Shown: one piece after another, positions 6,482 to 10,468 of the stretch
Numbering within the stretch: the stretch's first letter is position 1
How the letters are laid out: each line of letters starts with the position of its first letter
Assembly: GCA_021780055.1 (NCBI GenBank)
Contig: JAJXZM010000207.1
Location: 1 to 10,468, forward strand
Length of the DNA stretch: 10,468 nucleotides
Source of the DNA: Acidobacteriota bacterium
GTDB taxonomy: Bacteria > Acidobacteriota > Terriglobia > UBA7540
Direction: 5' to 3'
Made by a program: the position numbers and the translations under genes
Notes under the pieces: model-generated
Told to the model about the DNA's origin: nothing
The model's input: the letters and a program-made list of their open reading frames with translations, nothing else
The model's database searches: none

Positions 6482-7185
6482 CATCGGATTGGAGCAAAGC
6501 GCCTGAAGTTGCGTCACCGGCGGAGTTTGATTCCGTGGCCGGGAACTACGAAGAGCTCCACGCGCAGAGCATCCGGGTAACGGGTGAGCAACCGGAATAC
6601 TTCGCCGCCTACAAAGCGTCCTATATCGCTCGATTGTTGCCATCGCGTCCTTGCCGCGTGCTCGACTACGGCTGCGGCATTGGAATGCTGGCCCATCATC
6701 TGAAGCGCACTGTCTCAGAGGTCCAAATCGATGGGTTCGATCCTTCGTCGGCAAGCCTCGCTCGTGTCAGGCAGGAGTTGCTGGCACAGGGAGTTTTTAC
6801 ATCTGACTTGAAATTGCTGGGTAACCGATACGACCTGATTGCGATCGCCAACGTGCTACATCACGTCAAGCCCGCAGAACGGATGGAACTCATTTCGGAA
6901 GTGGCTTCACGGCTTGCGTCCGGCGGACTGCTGGTTATCTTTGAGCACAACCCGGCCAATCCTCTGACCCGGCGGGCTGTGTCGCAGTGCGCATTCGACG
7001 GAGGCGCAATCCTGCTGTGGCCCCGGGAAACCAGACGCTACGTGACGAACTTAAAGCTCGAGGCCCGGCGCGATTATATTGTCTTCTTTCCTCGCCGACT
7101 GGCCGCGCTTCGCCGTTTTGAACCCCTCCTGCGCTGGTGCCCTTTGGGGGCGCAATACGCCATTGTCGGCAGGAGGACAACCTAG
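6478..7185 (+). CDS. Class I SAM-dependent methyltransferase
   Basis: This 235-residue protein has a Rossmann-type methyltransferase core. Motif I is VLDYGCGIG (61-69), the acidic second strand is DGFDPSSASL (85-94), and LIAIANVLHHV (120-130) is the post-core strand of Methyltransf_11/12/23-type enzymes. After the core comes EHNPANPLTRRAV (156-168), then FDGGAILLWPRET and FFPRRLAALRRFEPLL. I associate this tail with methyltransferases found in polysaccharide and lipid-glycan gene clusters. No membrane segment is evident, so it should act in the cytoplasm. A sugar nucleotide, a lipid-linked sugar or a polyprenyl compound are plausible substrates, but the sequence does not say which. It overlaps the upstream gene by 4 bases and the next gene starts 4 bases after its stop, so it belongs firmly to this operon. 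Confidence 0.93.
   Translation: MTSDWSKAPEVASPAEFDSVAGNYEELHAQSIRVTGEQPEYFAAYKASYIARLLPSRPCRVLDYGCGIGMLAHHLKRTVSEVQIDGFDPSSASLARVRQELLAQGVFTSDLKLLGNRYDLIAIANVLHHVKPAERMELISEVASRLASGGLLVIFEHNPANPLTRRAVSQCAFDGGAILLWPRETRRYVTNLKLEARRDYIVFFPRRLAALRRFEPLLRWCPLGAQYAIVGRRTT
7171..7176 (+). promoter_or_regulatory. Strong Shine-Dalgarno with long spacing before the GT-C-like gene
   Basis: AGGAGG is a full match to the anti-SD but lies 13 bases before ATG 7190, longer than usual. No other in-frame start codon occurs between them. The TTG at 7079 would place 37 codons inside the methyltransferase gene and has no such site. Confidence 0.5.
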
Positions 7186-7189
7186 TCCC

Positions 7190-8725
7190 ATGCCATCGTC
7201 ACTGGCATCCCAATCTTCAAACGCACAAGTGTTCCATCTGCACAAGAGCAATCGAGCATCTCAAGCATTGCTTATTGTCGCGTTTCTATTTGCAGGGTTC
7301 TTCGCCGTCCGGAACATCGCAACCTGGCCGCCCCGGCTGGCCTACCCCGGCGAAGAAAGCTACGAGGGACCGGCACTTTGCAACATTGTCGATATCAAGC
7401 AGGGCCTCCCCGCCTACGCGGATGGGGCAAAAACGAGATTCGATGAGGGGACTTACGGGCCTTTTTACTACATTCTCGGTGCTCGACTGGTTAACCCGTA
7501 CAGCCCCTCGTATCTTCCACTCCGCATTCTTTCCATGCTGGGACTCCTCGGTTGTGCCGCATGCTGCGGTATGCTGGCGTATTGGCTTTCGCAGAGTTAC
7601 GCGGCCGCGTTCCTCAGCCCGCTGGTTTTTCTTTCTTACAGAATGGCCACCGATACCGGCATTTCGGCGCTTTCAGACAGCGTTGCTTTGCTCCTGTTTT
7701 TCTCAGCGTTTCTGGTGGCGTTTCGATTCCGAAACAGCCGCGCCATTCTGTTTGCGGCTCCCCTGATGTGTCTGGGGTTTTATTACAAGCCCCAATATAT
7801 AGCGGGACCGCTTGCTGTGTTGCTGTTTCTCGCGCTTGAAAAGCGTTTCAGCCTCGCGGCACAATTTGCTGGAGCGCTGGGATTGGTAGGTCTTGGATTG
7901 CTGGGATTCTTCCAATGGGTCGTGTTCCCCGGACAGGCGTTCTGGCAGCATTTCCTGTTTTATCAGGCCTCGCTTCTCACCTGGCATCGATTTATGGTGG
8001 GGTCCTTAATTTTCCTGTTCATGCTGGGCGTTCCGCTCCTTTTGAGTGCCGAGTATCTCCGCAGGTATCCCGATAAGTTGCTCGTGTGCTACCTGGGGTG
8101 CGCCGTTCTTCTGGGGCTGGCAACGATTGGCAAAGAAGGAAGCGGCGTCCGCTATTTCTTCGAAAGTGTTTTGCTGATCAGCGCCCTGATTCTTTCGCTT
8201 CTTGCAAAGAACTATGCAAGCGGGACTCGCAACGGAACAGCCGCCTTTCTTCTTCTTATTACCGTCTTGTGTGCGCAAGCCTTCAGGAGGCCTGTTCCTC
8301 AACCTTCCGATTTTGCGAACAATCAAGCGGTTCAGAATTTTCTGCGCACGAATTTCCCCGCCCACAGCGACGCGCTGGGCGTGTATCCCGCCGATCTGAT
8401 GCAGGCCGGGCTGGATGTACCGTTCACCAGTCTTTATACGGTTTCACATCTAGCCCGCCTCGCCAAGCTTTCAGACCAAGGGCTGGTAAATGCAATACGC
8501 AATCAGCGTTTTTCGGTTATTGTCCTCGACATCGACCTCAGAACCGAGCGTGACACCTACCGCTTGAATTACAGTCTGACCGCGCCCATGCGAAATGCTA
8601 TCGAGAAAGAATATGAGTTGCGCACGAGGCTTGAGGCACCAAGGCCGGAAAGGCATTGGAACGAGCCGTGGCTTTATGTTTACGTGCCGCGAAAGAGTCC
8701 GCCCTCGCCGGAAGCGCAGCAATGA
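7190..8725 (+). CDS. Putative GT-C (PMT/ArnT-like) membrane glycosyltransferase
   Basis: This 511-residue multi-pass protein has a first helix at about 25-45. It is followed by an outer loop with PGEESYEGP (53-61), where the acidic residues sit as in the loop-1 catalytic region of PMT/ArnT/family-39-type GT-C enzymes. YGPFYY (89-94) follows, as in many such proteins ('G-GPFYY'). Later features are FYYKPQYIAGPL (197-208), a run of helices to about 362, GKEGSGVRYFFE (314-325) facing a loop, and a soluble C-terminal tail of about 145 residues with VIVLDIDL (443-450). It is not close to the three WWH proteins: it lacks DTWWH, NTHG, EWQP and VFIDGR. GT-C enzymes transfer sugars from polyprenyl phosphate donors on the outer face, matching the GT2 gene at the operon start. 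The ATG at 7190 is preferred over the TTG at 7079. Acceptor and sugar are unknown. Confidence 0.85.
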   Translation: MPSSLASQSSNAQVFHLHKSNRASQALLIVAFLFAGFFAVRNIATWPPRLAYPGEESYEGPALCNIVDIKQGLPAYADGAKTRFDEGTYGPFYYILGARLVNPYSPSYLPLRILSMLGLLGCAACCGMLAYWLSQSYAAAFLSPLVFLSYRMATDTGISALSDSVALLLFFSAFLVAFRFRNSRAILFAAPLMCLGFYYKPQYIAGPLAVLLFLALEKRFSLAAQFAGALGLVGLGLLGFFQWVVFPGQAFWQHFLFYQASLLTWHRFMVGSLIFLFMLGVPLLLSAEYLRRYPDKLLVCYLGCAVLLGLATIGKEGSGVRYFFESVLLISALILSLLAKNYASGTRNGTAAFLLLITVLCAQAFRRPVPQPSDFANNQAVQNFLRTNFPAHSDALGVYPADLMQAGLDVPFTSLYTVSHLARLAKLSDQGLVNAIRNQRFSVIVLDIDLRTERDTYRLNYSLTAPMRNAIEKEYELRTRLEAPRPERHWNEPWLYVYVPRKSPPSPEAQQ

Positions 8726-8847
8726 TCACGGGGTGGCTTCTGAAACCACAGCGACTCGCAACAATGAAAGCCGAGCCGATCACGCAGGCCAAATCGAAAC
8801 ACTAAGCCGGCTGAGATAAAACATCTCCGCAGGCGGGCAACAACCGA
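8726..8847 (+). other. 122-base spacer, possible 27-codon coupled ORF
   Basis: This is the largest gap inside the glycan locus. An ATG at 8722 overlaps the upstream stop as ATGA, has GGAAG 7 bases ahead, and opens a 27-codon frame ending at TAA 8803-8805 (starting MITGWLLKPQ). It resembles nothing known to me and may be chance. A 14-base dyad with core AGCCGGCT lies at 8802-8815. I see no terminator with a T-run and no strong promoter. Confidence 0.3.
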
Positions 8848-10422
8848 ATGACAAACACCAACAAAGCTCCGATCACCAATAAAGGCATGGCCGGTTCTTC
8901 TGAAAACGCAGGCGGCTCTCAAACAAGCGGCGGAATCTTCCGCAGGATATTTTCCTTTCCGGTTTTCCTTGGAACGTTGCTGGTCGTGGGAGTTTACATC
9001 GGAAAGCTTGGCAACCTGTACAACTCTCCGCCCGGGTCTTCAATGTTCTTTCTGGAAGACGATACCTGGTGGCACCTGGCGGTGGCGGCTCGCATTCTGA
9101 AAACTCACTCCTTTCCTACGCACGATATCTATTCTTTCACTGCCCTCGGTTCCCCCTGGATCGATTACGAATGGTTGGGCGACATGCTTCTGGAGCTTTT
9201 CTGGAAGCTGGGCGGCTTGCAGGGACTCGTGCTCTTCGTCATTGTCCTGGGGGGCATCGTCATGGTGCTGGTCTATTACTACGCATCGTTCCGAAGTGGA
9301 AATTCCAAGGCAGCGTTTGTTGCCTGCGCTGTTCTGTTTCCTCTGGCCTCGCTGCAGTTCACCAGCCGCCCGCAAGTACTGGGTTACGCGCTGCTCGTCG
9401 CCACATTTATTTGTCTCGAACAATTTCGCCAAGGCCGTCAAAAGGCGTTATGGCTGCTGCCCCTGATTTTCTGGCTTTGGGTCAACACCCACGGGACGTT
9501 TGTTCTTGGATTCTTTATTCTGGGCGTTTACTGGGCCTGCGGGTTGCGGGACATTCGTCTTGGGAAAATTTATGCGGAGCGCTGGACACCCGACCAGCGA
9601 CGCCGGCTGGAACTGGCTTTTCTGCTTTGCATCGTGGCCTCAATTTTGACGCCCTACGGGACGCAACTTGCCGCCTATCCGCTTAAGATGTTTTCCTCCC
9701 AGCCTCAGATCATGCAGGCCGTTCAGGAATGGCAGCCGCTTGAGCTTTCGCAACTCTACGGGAAGCTTTTTCTGGGGCTGTTCATTCTCTTCTGGACAGG
9801 GATGGCAACTGCTGAACTGAAGATCCGGCTTGAGGATCTGCTGCTCTTGTCTTTCGCCACGGTTGAGACCTTCTTGCATGCAAGGTTCGTTATCCTCTTT
9901 GTCCCCGTCTTCGCCCCCCTGGCGGCGGAATTGCTCTCCAGGTGGGTCCCCAGGTATGATGCAACCAAAGACCACCCCGGCCTGAACTTTGCGCTTATTG
10001 CTGTGGCGGCTGTTGCAATTGGCTGGTCTTTGCCGTCAAACACCAAACTAAACCGTCAGCTCGAATATCATGTTCCAACCGGGGCGGTTTCCTTTCTGAA
10101 GGAGCACCCCAGCCTGACCCGGGTGTTCAACGATGCCAACTGGGGACCGTACCTTATCTTCGCCTTGGGACCCGCTCATAAGGTCTTTATCGACGGCCGG
10201 TACGATATTTACGAATATAGCGGCGTCTTCCAGGACTATTTGTCCATCATCCATGTAGTGCCCGGCACCCCCGCTCTTCTGGAGAAATACCGGGTCGATT
10301 CCTGCCTTGTTCCGCGCGGGGGCTCACTGGCAACCTTGCTAGCGGCTACTCCCGGGTGGAAATCCATCTACCAGGACAACCTCAGCATCCTCTACGCCCG
10401 CGCGTCCGGCGGATCCGAATAG
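8848..10422 (+). CDS. Uncharacterised polytopic membrane protein, WWH paralogue 3 (diverged; putative GT-C-like transferase)
   Basis: This 524-residue protein has the same architecture as the proteins at 3241 and 4880 but is clearly more distant. It keeps EDDTWWH (70-76), PTHDIYSFTA (90-99), E108-W109, RSGNSKAAF (149-157), SRPQ (173-176), WVNTHGTF (211-218), PYGTQLAAYPL (269-279), EWQP (294-297), LHARF (343-347), FNDANWGPYL (427-436), VFIDGRYD (446-453) and PGWKSIYQDN (502-511). Between the first helix and DTWWH it has 11 extra residues (KLGNLYNSPPGSSMF region), giving a larger first outer loop. The GGYL of the other two is GPYL here. ATG 8848 follows an in-frame TGA at 8812 and has only a weak ribosome site; ATG 8887 is an alternative. 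It is separated from paralogues 1 and 2 by the methyltransferase and GT-C-like genes, so it is not the newest duplicate. Function is inferred from paralogy and context. Confidence 0.9.
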   Translation: MTNTNKAPITNKGMAGSSENAGGSQTSGGIFRRIFSFPVFLGTLLVVGVYIGKLGNLYNSPPGSSMFFLEDDTWWHLAVAARILKTHSFPTHDIYSFTALGSPWIDYEWLGDMLLELFWKLGGLQGLVLFVIVLGGIVMVLVYYYASFRSGNSKAAFVACAVLFPLASLQFTSRPQVLGYALLVATFICLEQFRQGRQKALWLLPLIFWLWVNTHGTFVLGFFILGVYWACGLRDIRLGKIYAERWTPDQRRRLELAFLLCIVASILTPYGTQLAAYPLKMFSSQPQIMQAVQEWQPLELSQLYGKLFLGLFILFWTGMATAELKIRLEDLLLLSFATVETFLHARFVILFVPVFAPLAAELLSRWVPRYDATKDHPGLNFALIAVAAVAIGWSLPSNTKLNRQLEYHVPTGAVSFLKEHPSLTRVFNDANWGPYLIFALGPAHKVFIDGRYDIYEYSGVFQDYLSIIHVVPGTPALLEKYRVDSCLVPRGGSLATLLAATPGWKSIYQDNLSILYARASGGSE

Positions 10423-10443
10423 GGTCGCAACGCCGCGAATCTC

Positions 10444-10447
10444 GGAG
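10444..10447 (+). promoter_or_regulatory. Ribosome binding site for the next gene
   Basis: GGAG lies 7 bases before an ATG at 10455. It supports a coding start just before the window ends. Confidence 0.45.
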
Positions 10448-10454
10448 AATCCAA

Positions 10455-10468
10455 ATGCGGGCCACTTT
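10455..10468 (+). CDS. First codons of a downstream gene (truncated by window end)
   Basis: ATG CGG GCC ACT begins 32 bases after the stop of WWH paralogue 3 and is preceded by a well-placed GGAG. Only four full codons are visible, so nothing can be said of the product. The spacing suggests it continues the same operon. Confidence 0.4.

Noticed and set aside
6146..6754. 202-codon minus-strand frame across the paralogue 2/methyltransferase junction
   Set aside because: Antisense shadow of two well-supported genes. It is Arg/Cys/Ser-rich with no recognisable domain and no ribosome site considered convincing.
7079..7189. 37-codon N-terminal extension of the GT-C-like protein from TTG 7079
   Set aside because: It lies inside the methyltransferase's conserved C-terminus in another frame. 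ATG 7190 follows that gene's stop and a full AGGAGG.
1..10468. CRISPR arrays, tRNA/rRNA genes, insertion sequences or phage features
   Set aside because: No regularly spaced repeats, tRNA-like cloverleaf, transposase motifs or terminal inverted repeats were seen on either strand.

Overview
The window is a same-strand stretch of bacterial chromosome, moderately GC-rich. It joins the tail of a Tad (Flp-type) pilus locus to a locus for building or modifying a glycan outside the cytoplasm. There are no RNA genes, insertion sequences, CRISPR arrays or convincing minus-strand genes. The combination of long TadE/TadG-like secreted proteins, a GtrB/ArnC-like glycosyltransferase and large uncharacterised D-DTWWH membrane proteins is one I associate with Acidobacteriota. 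That assignment comes from general familiarity, not from a phylogenetic marker.

Region 1 (1-1617) holds the C-terminal end of a TadE-like pseudopilin-type protein, cut by the window edge. A TadG-like protein follows, with one N-terminal membrane anchor and a large cysteine-bearing, Gly-rich secreted part. The two genes are closely coupled.

Region 2 (1618-2070) is a 453-base gap without a convincing gene. It holds a short hairpin just after tadG, a tentative promoter, and two overlapping dyad-symmetric elements just before the next gene.

Region 3 (2071-10468) looks like one transcription unit: GT2 polyprenyl-phosphate sugar synthase; WWH membrane protein 1; WWH membrane protein 2; class I SAM methyltransferase; a GT-C/PMT-like membrane protein; WWH membrane protein 3; and the first codons of another gene. 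Junctions range from a 4-base overlap to a 122-base gap.

The likely logic is inferred from family knowledge. The GT2 enzyme would charge a polyprenyl phosphate with a sugar on the cytoplasmic face. Multi-pass GT-C-fold enzymes would then use the flipped lipid-linked sugar on the periplasmic side, and the methyltransferase would modify a sugar or intermediate. The three WWH proteins are paralogues. The first two align without a gap over 480 residues at about 62% identity (counted by hand). The third is more diverged and has an 11-residue insertion in its first extracytoplasmic loop. They share a loop-1 D-DTWWH motif and a conserved C-terminal segment around VFIDGR. I know of no named function for this family, so it is the best candidate here for an undescribed system.
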